Shown here one piece after another: positions 34,378-42,737 of a stretch of DNA of 55,214 bases (the first letter of the stretch is position 1; each line of letters starts with the position of its first letter). This stretch comes from Bacteroidota bacterium (GTDB lineage: Bacteria > Bacteroidota > Bacteroidia > Chitinophagales > Saprospiraceae), in assembly GCA_024743405.1 (NCBI GenBank), contig JANSWP010000048.1, forward strand, positions 1-55,214. Direction: 5' to 3'. The notes beneath the pieces are model-generated. The model was given only the letters and a program-made list of their open reading frames with translations, was not told where the DNA came from and ran no database searches. A program made the translations under genes and the position numbers.

Positions 34378-34890
34378 ATGTTATTTCTTTTAGATTTTTC
34401 ACCGATTAAACCGGACTTAGGTCTTATACTTTGGTCAACCATTATTTTTCTTCTCTTCTGGGGATTGATTGGCAAAACTGCTTTTGGTCCTATTAAAGAT
34501 GCTTTGAAAAAGCGGGAGTCTGATATTCAAGATGCATTAGACGAGGCTAAAAAAGCGCGTCAAGAAATGGCAAACTTGAAAGCAGAGAATGAGGAGTTAT
34601 TGGCTCAAGCAAGAGAAGAAAGAACCAAGATTTTGAAAGAAGCCAAAGAGATCAAGGAAGGTATCATTACAGAAGCGAGAGTAAAAGCAAAAGAGGACGC
34701 AAAGAAAATTGTTATTGATGCTAAAGAGCAAATCGAAAACCAGAAGATGGCGGCAATGATTGAAATCAAGAATTCCGTCGGAACTATGGCTTTGGAAATT
34801 GCTGAAAAAGTAATCAAAAAAGAGCTTCAAGGTAATGCCGCTCAGGAGCAATTTGTGAATACTTTGGTGAAGGATATTAAGCTTAATTAG
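34378..34890 (+). CDS. atpF: ATP synthase F0 subunit b
   Basis: Peripheral stalk subunit, 170 residues. One N-terminal membrane helix (LGLILWSTIIFLLFWGLIG) is followed by FGPIKDALKKRESDIQDAL and a long charged coiled coil to the end, the usual b architecture. It tethers F1 through the delta subunit encoded next. The last codons overlap an inverted repeat (34889-34957). Confidence 0.95.
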   Translation: MLFLLDFSPIKPDLGLILWSTIIFLLFWGLIGKTAFGPIKDALKKRESDIQDALDEAKKARQEMANLKAENEELLAQAREERTKILKEAKEIKEGIITEARVKAKEDAKKIVIDAKEQIENQKMAAMIEIKNSVGTMALEIAEKVIKKELQGNAAQEQFVNTLVKDIKLN

Positions 34891-34957
34891 TTAACAGTTA
34901 GTAGTTAGCAATTCGCAATTTAAAACTGTGCGAACTGCCAACTGTAAATTGTCAACT
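34889..34957. repeat. Inverted repeat between atpF and atpH
   Basis: Arms 34889-34917 (AGTTAACAGTTAGTAG... to TTCGCA) and 34929-34957 (TGCGAA... to TCAACT) are 29 bp long. They pair with a few mismatches, mostly A/G differences that become G-U pairs in RNA, with an 11-base loop. The left arm overlaps the last two bases of the atpF stop codon. The arms are built from AGTT/GCAGTT-like units, and similar simple repeats are common between Bacteroidota genes. Confidence 0.65.
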
Positions 34958-34971
34958 GCCAACTGAATAAG

Positions 34972-35541
34972 ATGTCTGCAATAAGAATTGCGAATAGATA
35001 TGCGAAATCATTGATTGATCTCGCTCAGGAAACTGGCAAGTTAGAGCGCATATTGGAAGATATCAATTCTTTCGAAGGTGTTCTAGAAAGTCGTGATTTC
35101 TATCTAATGCTAAAAAGTCCGATTATTAAATCAGACAAAAAAGGTCAAATTTTCAAAGCATTATTTGAAGGTAAATTCGATGAGATGACCATGGCTTTTT
35201 TAGAGATTCTATTGAGAAAAGGTCGGGAATCTATATTGCCAGAAATCGCTAAAGAATTTTTGACTCAATACAAAATTATCAAACACATTTCTAATGTGAA
35301 ATTGATTACAGCAACCGAATTAGGTAAAGATACAGTGGAAGCAATTCGGAAAGAATTGGTAGCGAGTGTTTCGACTGATGATAATGTGGTAATAGAAACA
35401 GAGGTTGATCCTGAATTGATTGGTGGTTTTGTGTTGGAGTATGATGACAAGCTATACGACGCAAGTGTTAAACATAAACTTGATCTTTTGAGTAAAAACT
35501 TTAAAGACAATCTATATATTTCTCAAATTATTGCCGACTAG
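34972..35541 (+). CDS. atpH: ATP synthase F1 subunit delta
   Basis: Joins the F1 head to the peripheral stalk. 189 residues. The N-terminal domain starts IRIANRYAKSLIDLAQETGKLE as family members do, with FYLMLKSPIIKSDKKGQIFKAL. The C-terminal part has VKLITATELGKDTVEAIRKEL and ends with DPELIGGFVLEYDDKLYDASVKHKL (short blocks), the conserved OSCP/delta tail. It is followed by atpA after 41 bp. Confidence 0.95.
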   Translation: MSAIRIANRYAKSLIDLAQETGKLERILEDINSFEGVLESRDFYLMLKSPIIKSDKKGQIFKALFEGKFDEMTMAFLEILLRKGRESILPEIAKEFLTQYKIIKHISNVKLITATELGKDTVEAIRKELVASVSTDDNVVIETEVDPELIGGFVLEYDDKLYDASVKHKLDLLSKNFKDNLYISQIIAD

Positions 35542-35582
35542 GCAATCTCAATTTTTAATCGTAAATCATAAATAATTAAGAT

Positions 35583-37172
35583 ATGGTTGGTGTAAAACCT
35601 GATGAAATATCTGCAATATTAAAGCAGCAATTATCTGGATTCAGTACAAGTACTGAATTAGAAGAAGTAGGTACTGTACTCCAAGTAGGGGATGGTATCG
35701 CTCGTGTTTATGGTCTGAATAGCGCGCAAGCGGGAGAGCTGGTTGAGTTTGAGTCAGGCGTTCAGGCAATCGTTTTGAACCTTGAAGAAGACAACGTTGG
35801 GGTTGTATTGATGGGAGCTGGCGATGGTATTCGAGAAGGATCAACAGTAAGACGTACGGGCAAAATTGCCTCTATTAATGTAGGAGAGGGAATGGTTGGT
35901 CGTGTTGTGAATCCTTTAGGAATTCCTATTGATGGAAAAGGCCCTATTGAAGGAAAGACTTATGAGATGCCAATTGAGCGTAAAGCTCCAGGGGTGATTT
36001 ATCGTCAACCTGTTGCTGAGCCACTTCAAACAGGTATCAAAGCAATTGATGCGATGATTCCAATTGGAAGAGGTCAACGTGAGTTGATTATTGGTGACCG
36101 TCAAACAGGTAAGACTGCGATTGCGATTGATACCATCATCAACCAAAAAGAATTTTACGATAAAGGAGAGCCTGTATTCTGTATTTATGTAGCATCAGGG
36201 CAAAAAGCTTCTACTGTTGCAAATGTTGCAAAAACATTAGAAGAAGCGGGTGCAATGGATTATACAGTAATTGTTTCAGCTTCTGCGGCTGATCCGGCAC
36301 CATTGGTATTCTACGCACCATTTGCGGGAGCGTCTATTGGTGAATATTTTAGAGATACAGGAAGACCTGCATTGATTGTATATGATGATTTGTCTAAGCA
36401 AGCAGTGGCGTACCGGGAGGTTTCATTATTGTTACGTCGTCCTCCAGGGCGTGAGGCATATCCTGGTGATGTATTCTACTTACACTCGCGTTTATTAGAG
36501 CGTGCGGCGAAAGTCAATAGTAATGATGATATTGCTCAGAGTATGAATGACTTGCCAGAAAGTTTGAAAAAAGCGGGTATCGTAAAAGGTGGTGGTTCAT
36601 TGACTGCTTTACCAATTATTGAAACACAGGCGGGTGACGTTTCTGCATATATTCCAACCAACGTAATTTCTATTACTGATGGTCAGATTTTCTTAGAGTC
36701 AAACTTATTTAACGCGGGCGTTCGACCAGCGATTAACGTAGGTATCTCTGTAAGTCGTGTGGGTGGTTCTGCGCAAATTAAATCCATGAAAAAAGTATCT
36801 GGTACTTTGAAATTGGATCAAGCGCAATACCGTGAGTTGGAGGCTTTTGCAAAATTTGGTTCTGACTTGGATGCAACGACACAAGCAGTTTTAGAAAAAG
36901 GTAAGCGTAATGTGGAAATCTTAAAACAACCACAATATGCGCCAGTGTCAGTTGAAAAACAAGTTGCTATCATTTACCTTGGTACAAAAGGTTTATTGAT
37001 GGATGTTCCTGTTGAAAAAGTCAAAGAATTTGAGGAGATTTTCTTCCTTAAATTGGAGCAATTGCACCCAGAGGTATTGGATACATTCAGAGGAGGTAAA
37101 TTAACTCCAGAAGCAACTGGAACAGTTGAAAAATTAGCGAAAGAATTGGTTGTACAATTCAAAGCAAAATAA
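35583..37172 (+). CDS. atpA: ATP synthase F1 subunit alpha
   Basis: Non-catalytic nucleotide-binding subunit of F1, 529 residues. The N-terminal beta-barrel domain ([17 protein letters not shown]) is followed by the P-loop GDRQTGKT (171-178), the [22 protein letters not shown] segment (shown in part) and [16 protein letters not shown] with the arginine finger. All are as expected. The catalytic beta subunit (atpD) is not next to it; Bacteroidota often keep atpDC apart. The product works in the cytoplasmic head. Confidence 0.97.
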   Translation: MVGVKPDEISAILKQQLSGFSTSTELEEVGTVLQVGDGIARVYGLNSAQAGELVEFESGVQAIVLNLEEDNVGVVLMGAGDGIREGSTVRRTGKIASINVGEGMVGRVVNPLGIPIDGKGPIEGKTYEMPIERKAPGVIYRQPVAEPLQTGIKAIDAMIPIGRGQRELIIGDRQTGKTAIAIDTIINQKEFYDKGEPVFCIYVASGQKASTVANVAKTLEEAGAMDYTVIVSASAADPAPLVFYAPFAGASIGEYFRDTGRPALIVYDDLSKQAVAYREVSLLLRRPPGREAYPGDVFYLHSRLLERAAKVNSNDDIAQSMNDLPESLKKAGIVKGGGSLTALPIIETQAGDVSAYIPTNVISITDGQIFLESNLFNAGVRPAINVGISVSRVGGSAQIKSMKKVSGTLKLDQAQYRELEAFAKFGSDLDATTQAVLEKGKRNVEILKQPQYAPVSVEKQVAIIYLGTKGLLMDVPVEKVKEFEEIFFLKLEQLHPEVLDTFRGGKLTPEATGTVEKLAKELVVQFKAK

Positions 37173-37182
37173 AATGGTTATT

Positions 37183-37233
37183 CGTGATTGGTGATTTGTG
37201 ATTTGGGAAACTAATCACTATTCACCAATCACT
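37183..37233. repeat. Inverted repeat between atpA and atpG
   Basis: CGTGATTGGTGATTTG... at 37183-37203 pairs with ...CACCAATCACT at 37213-37233, 21-bp arms with about three mismatches and a nine-base loop. GTGATT repeats within the arms give a simple-repeat look. It sits in the operon after the atpA stop. Confidence 0.6.
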
Positions 37234-37249
37234 ATTTATATATCACTAG

Positions 37250-38137
37250 ATGGCTAATTTAAAGGAAGTTCGTGATCGTATAAAATCGGTTAAAAATACG
37301 CAGCAAATTACTAAAGCAATGAAAATGGTTTCTGCTGCGAAACTCCGTAAAGCGCAACAAGCAATTGTGCAAATGCGCCCTTATGCGAATAAGCAAAATG
37401 AAATGCTTCGAAATATTCTTTCTGCATTGGGAGGAAGTGCTGACACTTCTTTCGGAAAAGAAAGAGCTGTTAAGAAAGCATGTATGGTGATAGTGACTTC
37501 GAATAGAGGTTTGTGTGGTGCTTTTAATACCAATGTAATTAAGGCTGCAGTTGCGACGATTGAGGAAAAGTATTCAGAAGTTCAAGCTGCTGGAAATTTG
37601 GTGATTCTTCCAATTGGAAAAAAAGGAAATGATTTCTTTCGAAAAAATTATCCAGAAATCGACCGAATTGAGGAGTACGTGAACTTGTTTAGTGATTTAA
37701 GTTTTGATAATGTGGCAACAGTCTCTCAGAAATTGATGGATGCTTTCGAAAGTGGAGAGTATGATATGGTGGATGCAGCTTATGGAAGGTTTAAGAATGC
37801 AGCGACTCAATTCGCTGAGTCTGAACAATGGTTACCTGTTCCAAAAATAGAGGCAGATGGAGATTCGACTGGTACAGCAAACTATATTTTTGAGCCAAAT
37901 GAAGGTGAGTTGTTGGAGCATCTGGTGCCAAGTATTTTGCAGACAACCTTTCAGAAGTATTTATTAGATACACATGCTTCAGAGCATGGAGCGAGAATGA
38001 CCGCAATGGATAAAGCATCTGAAAATGCAAATGAACTATTGAATGATTTGAAATTGAGTTATAACAAGGCACGTCAAGAGGCAATTACCAATGAGATATT
38101 GGAGATCGTGGGTGGTGCGGCTGCTTTGAATGGATAA
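37250..38137 (+). CDS. atpG: ATP synthase F1 subunit gamma
   Basis: Central rotor shaft of F1, 295 residues. The N-terminal helix is LKEVRDRIKSVKNTQQITKAMKMVSAAKLRKAQ (in part) and the C-terminal helix ends GARMTAMDKASENANELLNDL, both classic for gamma. The middle Rossmann-like part contains VIVTSNRGLCGAFN. Last gene of the operon, followed by a strong terminator. No atpC or atpD follows. Confidence 0.96.
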   Translation: MANLKEVRDRIKSVKNTQQITKAMKMVSAAKLRKAQQAIVQMRPYANKQNEMLRNILSALGGSADTSFGKERAVKKACMVIVTSNRGLCGAFNTNVIKAAVATIEEKYSEVQAAGNLVILPIGKKGNDFFRKNYPEIDRIEEYVNLFSDLSFDNVATVSQKLMDAFESGEYDMVDAAYGRFKNAATQFAESEQWLPVPKIEADGDSTGTANYIFEPNEGELLEHLVPSILQTTFQKYLLDTHASEHGARMTAMDKASENANELLNDLKLSYNKARQEAITNEILEIVGGAAALNG

Positions 38138-38183
38138 AAATGAGTCGGCTGTTTTAGCCGTAATTCAAATAAAACGAAAAGCG

Positions 38184-38212
38184 AAGGGCATGGAAATTTT
38201 CATGCCCTTTTC
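38184..38212 (+). terminator. Terminator of the atp operon
   Basis: AAGGGCATG (38184-38192) pairs with CATGCCCTT (38201-38209), followed by TTCTATTTT. A smaller hairpin CGGCT / AGCCG lies just upstream at 38145-38159. Confidence 0.85.
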
Positions 38213-38240
38213 TATTTTGTAGTTAATTTTATTTTGCTTC

Positions 38241-38996
38241 ATGAAAAACTTTGATAACAAAGTAGTCTTGATAACAGGTTCAGGTTCAGGTCTGGGTAAA
38301 GATGCGGCTATTGCTTTTGCTAAATTAGGTGCATCTGTTGTCGTATCTGATGTCAATGTAAAAGGAGGGGAAGAGGTTGTTGAAGAAATAAAAAAATTAG
38401 GAGGAGAATCTATTTTTGTCAAAGCAGATGTTTCAAAAAAAGAAGAAGTTCAAAATTTAATAAAGAACACTATTCAGAAATATTCAAAACTTGATATTGC
38501 TGTCAATAATGCAGGTATTGGTGGTCCTTTCAAGCCGACTACAATGTATACGGACGAAGATTGGGATAGAGTTATTGCGATTAATCAAACCGGGGTTTTT
38601 TATTGTCTTCGCGAAGAATTGAAAGTAATGGCTGCTCAGAAAAGTGGCGTTATTGTAAATATTTCGTCGATAGCTGGATTGAGGGCAATGGGAAATGGAT
38701 GTGCCTATGTAGCTAGTAAACATGCGGTTGTGGGACTGACTAAAGCTACCGCAGTTGAATATGCGCGTTTTAATATCAGAGTAAATGCAGTTTGCCCCGT
38801 TTTTACTAAGACACCTTTGGTTGAGCAACTTTTGGATGTTGATCCAGCTATGGAGAAAAAATTAATTCAAGGTATTCCAATGAGACGATACGGCGAACCT
38901 GCTGATATGACGAATGCAATTTTGTGGTTGTGCGAAGAAAGTAGTGCTTTTGTGACTGGATTGTGTTTGCCAATTGATGGAGGGATGATGGCTTAA
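38241..38996 (+). CDS. SDR-family oxidoreductase
   Basis: Classical short-chain dehydrogenase/reductase, 251 residues, cytoplasmic, NAD(P)-dependent. Seen: nucleotide motif TGSGSGLG near the N-terminus, NNAG motif in IAVNNAGIGGPF, catalytic Ser in VNISSIAG, and Tyr-x-x-x-Lys in CAYVASKHAVVG. An Asp at the end of beta strand 2 (VVVSDVN) favours NAD over NADP. The C-terminal substrate loop and FVTGLCLPIDGGMMA end are standard. The substrate is unknown. It is a single gene between the atp terminator and a shared terminator with the TDO-family gene. Confidence 0.92.
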   Translation: MKNFDNKVVLITGSGSGLGKDAAIAFAKLGASVVVSDVNVKGGEEVVEEIKKLGGESIFVKADVSKKEEVQNLIKNTIQKYSKLDIAVNNAGIGGPFKPTTMYTDEDWDRVIAINQTGVFYCLREELKVMAAQKSGVIVNISSIAGLRAMGNGCAYVASKHAVVGLTKATAVEYARFNIRVNAVCPVFTKTPLVEQLLDVDPAMEKKLIQGIPMRRYGEPADMTNAILWLCEESSAFVTGLCLPIDGGMMA

Positions 38997-39013
38997 TGAA
39001 AGTTAAATACGAT

Positions 39014-39053
39014 AAGAAAGCCCAAATCCAGCATGCTGAATTTGGGCTTTCTT
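39014..39053. terminator. Bidirectional terminator
   Basis: AAGAAAGCCCAAAT (39014-39027) and ATTTGGGCTTTCTT (39040-39053) form a perfect 14-bp stem with A and T runs at both ends. It serves the convergent SDR and TDO-family genes. Confidence 0.9.
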
Positions 39054-39068
39054 AGTTTAATAAGTTCC

Positions 39069-40007
39069 TCAAAGTTTCATTGATTTTCCCCACTCTTTTA
39101 ATTCTTCTTGAGACCAAAGCGTTGGATAAAACACAACGAACTGAAATTTTGGAGGTAGGTATTTTTGCCAATTTGTCCCGCCTGTTGCTGCGATAGAGGC
39201 TGGTTTTCTGTCCAAATATCGGACAGCTGATTTATAATGCATCAATGGCCAACGTACGTTAGCATTAAGGTCATGTTCTTTCAGTAATTCAATTAATTCT
39301 TTATCCTCTTGAGCTTCCTTTGGTAATTTTAGGAAGCATTGCCAAAGGTTTTTATCTTGAATATTTTTTGCAAGCTCTATAAATTTCTTGGCGTATTTTT
39401 TCTCAAATTGACGAAGTGTCAAGGTCTTTTTTCCAGTCGCCAACTCTGTGGCACCTGACTTCCAATAAAGGCTGGAATACATTTCTTCAAAACTTGTCTC
39501 CTCTGTAAAAGCATCTCTTTTTGATGCGTGAACCAAATTCTTTAAGTCCGTGCTGACAATTTCGATTTCACGGTATTGAGCAGATTGAAATCCACTTGCA
39601 GGCAAAAGACTCATTCTAAATTTTAAAAATTCCTCTTTATCCATTCCGTCCACCATGACTTCAAAAGAATGAATAAGATGGGAGAAATAACTATTGACGC
39701 GTTTTATTTGCCTTTTGAAATGGGTTAATTCAGGACTTTCTTTGTCTGTGATTTGCTGTATAGCTTGTAATGTAAGTTTAAAATACAGCTCTGTGATTTG
39801 ATGATAAATAATGAAAATTTGCTCGTCAGGAAGTGGTGTTTTTGGATTTTGAAGACTGAGCAAAGTATCCAAATGAATATAATCCCAATAAGTAAGGAAT
39901 TCAGCATAAAGGAGACCTTCGATATACGATAGCATATCCTGTCCCATGACAGCATATTTCTTCTCTAACTGGTCTAATTTTTCTAGTATTTCATGAGTTA
40001 GTTGCAT
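39069..40007 (-). CDS. Tryptophan 2,3-dioxygenase-family heme protein
   Basis: 312 residues, related to the heme enzyme that opens the indole ring of tryptophan to N-formylkynurenine. Seen: YIHLDTLLSLQNP (43-55) and DEQIFIIYHQITELYFK (61-77), the two N-terminal blocks of the family, and WPLMHYKSAVRYL, where His257 would be the axial heme ligand. The loop that in true TDO reads GTGGSSG is here AATGGTNW, which keeps Thr-Gly-Gly but not the full motif. It may be a divergent TDO or a relative with another substrate. crcB lies 24 bp upstream on the same strand, so it is probably transcribed with it. No other kynurenine gene is in the window. Confidence 0.85.
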   Translation of the reverse strand: MQLTHEILEKLDQLEKKYAVMGQDMLSYIEGLLYAEFLTYWDYIHLDTLLSLQNPKTPLPDEQIFIIYHQITELYFKLTLQAIQQITDKESPELTHFKRQIKRVNSYFSHLIHSFEVMVDGMDKEEFLKFRMSLLPASGFQSAQYREIEIVSTDLKNLVHASKRDAFTEETSFEEMYSSLYWKSGATELATGKKTLTLRQFEKKYAKKFIELAKNIQDKNLWQCFLKLPKEAQEDKELIELLKEHDLNANVRWPLMHYKSAVRYLDRKPASIAATGGTNWQKYLPPKFQFVVFYPTLWSQEELKEWGKSMKL

Positions 40008-40031
40008 GAAGGATTTGGTTTGAAAATTTGG

Positions 40032-40394
40032 TCAGGAAACAATTTTAATACCCAAATATATACAAATAAGGCAGACTATTAGGCTACCAAGAATATTAGC
40101 CATTCCATAAAATATTTGACCTGATTGAAAAAGGTTGAAAGTCTCATTCGTAAAGGTAGAGAAAGTACTAAAACCTCCACAAAAACCAGTCATCAGCATT
40201 AACTTATACGTATTATTTAAACCTCCTTTTAGATTGATTCCCACTAAAATACCTAAAATAATGCAGCTCAAAACATTGGCTAAAAAAGTAGCCAAAGGGA
40301 ATACTGATTCATAAGAGACCAAGATTTTTGCAATGCTGAAACGGCATAGACTTCCTAACCCACCACCTATAAAGACTAGAAAATAACTTGTCAT
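40032..40394 (-). CDS. crcB: Fluoride channel CrcB/Fluc
   Basis: Small dual-topology membrane protein that lets fluoride leave the cell; works as a dimer. 120 residues, four hydrophobic helices. The signature residues are present: GGGLGSLCRF with Arg18 at the front, Asn40 in TFLANVLSC, and the FSTFSTF segment at 75-81 that supplies the phenylalanines lining the pore. The start ATG at 40394 is unambiguous. No fluoride riboswitch can fit: only 19 bp separate the start from palindromic repeat copy C. The WecA-like gene lies upstream on the same strand; the TDO-family gene follows 24 bp downstream. Confidence 0.93.
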   Translation of the reverse strand: MTSYFLVFIGGGLGSLCRFSIAKILVSYESVFPLATFLANVLSCIILGILVGINLKGGLNNTYKLMLMTGFCGGFSTFSTFTNETFNLFQSGQIFYGMANILGSLIVCLICIYLGIKIVS

Positions 40395-40413
40395 TTGGTC
40401 ATCTTTTATTTCC

Positions 40414-40579
40414 TAAGGGAGGAGGAAATAAATAAGCTACCCAAATTTTAGGAAGTTAATTTTTCTTTAGACGAGGCAAAAAACACAGACATACCCAAAG
40501 GTATGGCGAGTATTTTTAACGATGCATAAAGGAAAAATAAAAAGTAAAATGGGTAGGTTATATTTTTCCTCCTCCCTAA
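40414..40579. repeat. Dispersed palindromic repeat, copy C (full length)
   Basis: 166 bp. Terminal arms of 30 bp at 40414-40443 and 40550-40579 match at 26 of 30 positions; they contain AGGGAGGAGGAAA and end in TACCCA on the inner side. The inner arms pair through TTTTTCTTTA / TTTTTCCTTTA. The core is 40473-40522, with an apical stem CATACC / GGTATG and loop CAAA. The right tip covers the stop codon of the WecA-like gene (stop at 40576-40578), so a transcript from that gene into crcB carries the hairpin. Confidence 0.8.
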
Positions 40580-41655
40580 AGCTTCGCTTTTAATTTTTTT
40601 CGCCTTCGTACGACAGAGACATAGAATCCTCCCATCATTAAAACGGCTATTCCTGTAATTAATAAAATCAAAAGAAGGGTATCTGTATATTTTTGAAGTA
40701 AAAAAACAGTCACTATAAAAATAAAATTAACGACAACCAAAACAAATGTTGCTTGCATATGAGATAATCCCGAGTCAATCAATAGATGATGTATGTGATT
40801 TCGGTCTGGATATAGAGGTGATTTCCCGTTTAATATTCTCGTAATAAAAACTCGGAGTGTATCGAATAAAGGCAAAATTAAGATACCAATACCCACTGCC
40901 GGAGCGGCATTGATTTTAAAGGGGTGTCCTGGTTCTAGCTGATAATCTAACTCAATAAATCTTATCGTAAGAATAGAACAAACTAAGCCTATCAACAGAG
41001 CACCTGTATCGCCCATAAATATTTTTGCAGGCGTATAATTATATTTCAAAAAAGCAACAACTGCTCCTGCTAGGGAAAATGCTACAATCGCCATATCATA
41101 ACGCTGAATTAGTAAAAACCAAGTACCGAGCGTGCCTGCTATCAGTGTGGCGATACTTCCCGAAAGACCATTGATTCCATCTATTAAATTAAAGGCATTA
41201 ATAATTACTAAGATTGTAAAAATAGTTACTACTACGCTTACAAATAATGGTACAGTAGTAACGCCAAAAATATCAGCTAAACCTTCTTTCAAAATCACAT
41301 CTGACTTAAATACTAAGATTGCTGCTGCCAAAATTTCACCTACTAATTTTTTAGTTGGAGATATCGGATCTATGTCATCTTTTGCACCTATAAGAAAGAT
41401 TATAATAAAAGAACAAAGAATATATTGCAAATCACCTCCATAGGTAGCAAAAGGAGTCCAAAGCATAATCGCGAATAGAGTGCCTGCAAAAATGGCGATC
41501 CCGCCTAGAGAAGGAGTACTTTCAGTGTGAGAGCGCCTTTCCCCAGGCTCATCTGTTAGGTTTTTGATCTTGGCAATATGAATCACTGACGGAATGGCAA
41601 AGTACGTGAGCGTAAAAGCAGTGATAAAACTTAAGATAACATCGTAATCATACAT
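40576..41655 (-). CDS. WecA/MraY-family undecaprenyl-phosphate glycosyl-1-phosphate transferase
   Basis: Polytopic membrane enzyme, 359 residues, about eleven hydrophobic helices. It transfers a UDP-linked sugar-1-phosphate (GlcNAc type in WecA/TagO) to undecaprenyl phosphate, the first step of O-antigen-, capsule- or teichoic-like glycans. Seen: LVGAKDDIDPISPTKKLVGE in part (Asp93, Asp94), the NLIDGINGLSGS loop, IFMGDTGALLIGL, and the C-terminal YPDRNHIHHLLID. The His-rich HIHH motif places it in the WecA branch rather than MraY. The substrate sugar is inferred. The gene uses the same lipid carrier that the divergent neighbour UppS makes. The 3' end lies in repeat copy C. Confidence 0.92.
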   Translation of the reverse strand: MYDYDVILSFITAFTLTYFAIPSVIHIAKIKNLTDEPGERRSHTESTPSLGGIAIFAGTLFAIMLWTPFATYGGDLQYILCSFIIIFLIGAKDDIDPISPTKKLVGEILAAAILVFKSDVILKEGLADIFGVTTVPLFVSVVVTIFTILVIINAFNLIDGINGLSGSIATLIAGTLGTWFLLIQRYDMAIVAFSLAGAVVAFLKYNYTPAKIFMGDTGALLIGLVCSILTIRFIELDYQLEPGHPFKINAAPAVGIGILILPLFDTLRVFITRILNGKSPLYPDRNHIHHLLIDSGLSHMQATFVLVVVNFIFIVTVFLLQKYTDTLLLILLITGIAVLMMGGFYVSVVRRRKKLKAKL

Positions 41656-41760
41656 GGATTAAAAGAATTATGTAACTGTAACTGTAAAATTAATATTGTC
41701 GAATAGAAATCAGAATTTTTCATCAAGCCATTTTAAAAAGGGTGTTTTCGGTTCTTTTCT

Positions 41761-41768
41761 TAACTTTG
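41761..41768 (+). promoter_or_regulatory. Promoter -7 element of uppS
   Basis: TAACTTTG at 41761-41768 fits TAnnTTTG. The upstream -33 region is T-rich without a clear TTTG. The predicted leader is about 95 bases. Confidence 0.4.
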
Positions 41769-41868
41769 TGCGATTTTTTCAAAAGCCTTTCATTTTAGTG
41801 ATTTTCGAAAGGTTTCAACAAAACTTTTGATTGCATAACAAAATGTAAAATTATCCTAATTCTTTAGA

Positions 41869-42612
41869 ATGGATTTAAAGTCACAAATAAATTTAGATAA
41901 ACTGCCAAAACATATAGCGGTGATTATGGATGGCAATGGGCGATGGGCAAAAAAACATGGAATGCCACGTGTTTTTGGGCATCGTAGTGGAGTAAAGTCT
42001 GTTCGAGAAATAACAGAGGCTGCTACTGAATTGGGTATTGGATATCTAACTTTATATGCATTTTCAACTGAAAATTGGAACCGCCCCAAAGGAGAAGTAA
42101 CAGCCTTGATGACCTTATTGGTTGAAACTATCAAATCAGAAGTCAAAACTTTAAATAAAAACAACATTCGACTACAGGCAATAGGTGATATTTCGAAATT
42201 GCCACCTAGAAGTCTTAAGGCACTTTTGAAAGCAATTGATGATACCAAAGAGAATACTCGAATGACTTTAGTTTTAGCACTAAACTATTCGGCCAAATGG
42301 GAAATTGTAAATGCAACTCAAAAGATTGCAAAACAGGTTGAATCGGGGGAAATAAGTGCGGAAAATATTGATGAAAATACAATTGCTCAAGCCCTCGAAA
42401 CTAAAGATATGCCTGATCCTGAACTTTTAATAAGGACAAGTGGTGAAACGAGGATTAGCAATTTTCTGCTTTGGCAAATTGCTTATGCAGAACTTTATTT
42501 CACACCGGTATTTTGGCCGGATTTCAGGAAAAAAGATTTATACCAAGCTATTGTCGATTTTCAGCAACGAGAACGACGTTTTGGAAAAATAAGTGAGCAA
42601 TTGACTCCATGA
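41869..42612 (+). CDS. uppS: Isoprenyl transferase (undecaprenyl diphosphate synthase)
   Basis: Cis-prenyltransferase that builds the C55 carrier lipid for peptidoglycan and surface glycans. 247 residues, normal. Seen: HIAVIMDGNGRWAKKHG with catalytic Asp21 and Arg25, FGHRSGVKSVREI, LTLYAFSTENWNRP, and the C-terminal LLIRTSGETRISNFLLWQIAYAELYFT given here in part, with the SGE and WPDF motifs. The start ATG at 41869 agrees with the family. bamA is 125 bp downstream on the same strand, a linkage also seen in other Bacteroidota and Proteobacteria envelope clusters. Confidence 0.96.
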   Translation: MDLKSQINLDKLPKHIAVIMDGNGRWAKKHGMPRVFGHRSGVKSVREITEAATELGIGYLTLYAFSTENWNRPKGEVTALMTLLVETIKSEVKTLNKNNIRLQAIGDISKLPPRSLKALLKAIDDTKENTRMTLVLALNYSAKWEIVNATQKIAKQVESGEISAENIDENTIAQALETKDMPDPELLIRTSGETRISNFLLWQIAYAELYFTPVFWPDFRKKDLYQAIVDFQQRERRFGKISEQLTP

Positions 42613-42737
42613 AATACAACCACTTTAAACGAGGTTCACACCTTTATGAATATCAATAAAACAATTTTGAAAGTTAAATTTTGAGGCGTTTCACCGATAT
42701 CCGTTTTGGAGCGTTAAAAAAGGATACAACATACAAT

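Noticed and set aside
39998-40413. Fluoride riboswitch ahead of crcB
   Set aside because: Only 19 bp separate the crcB start from palindromic repeat copy C, and the repeat has no resemblance to the crcB riboswitch fold.
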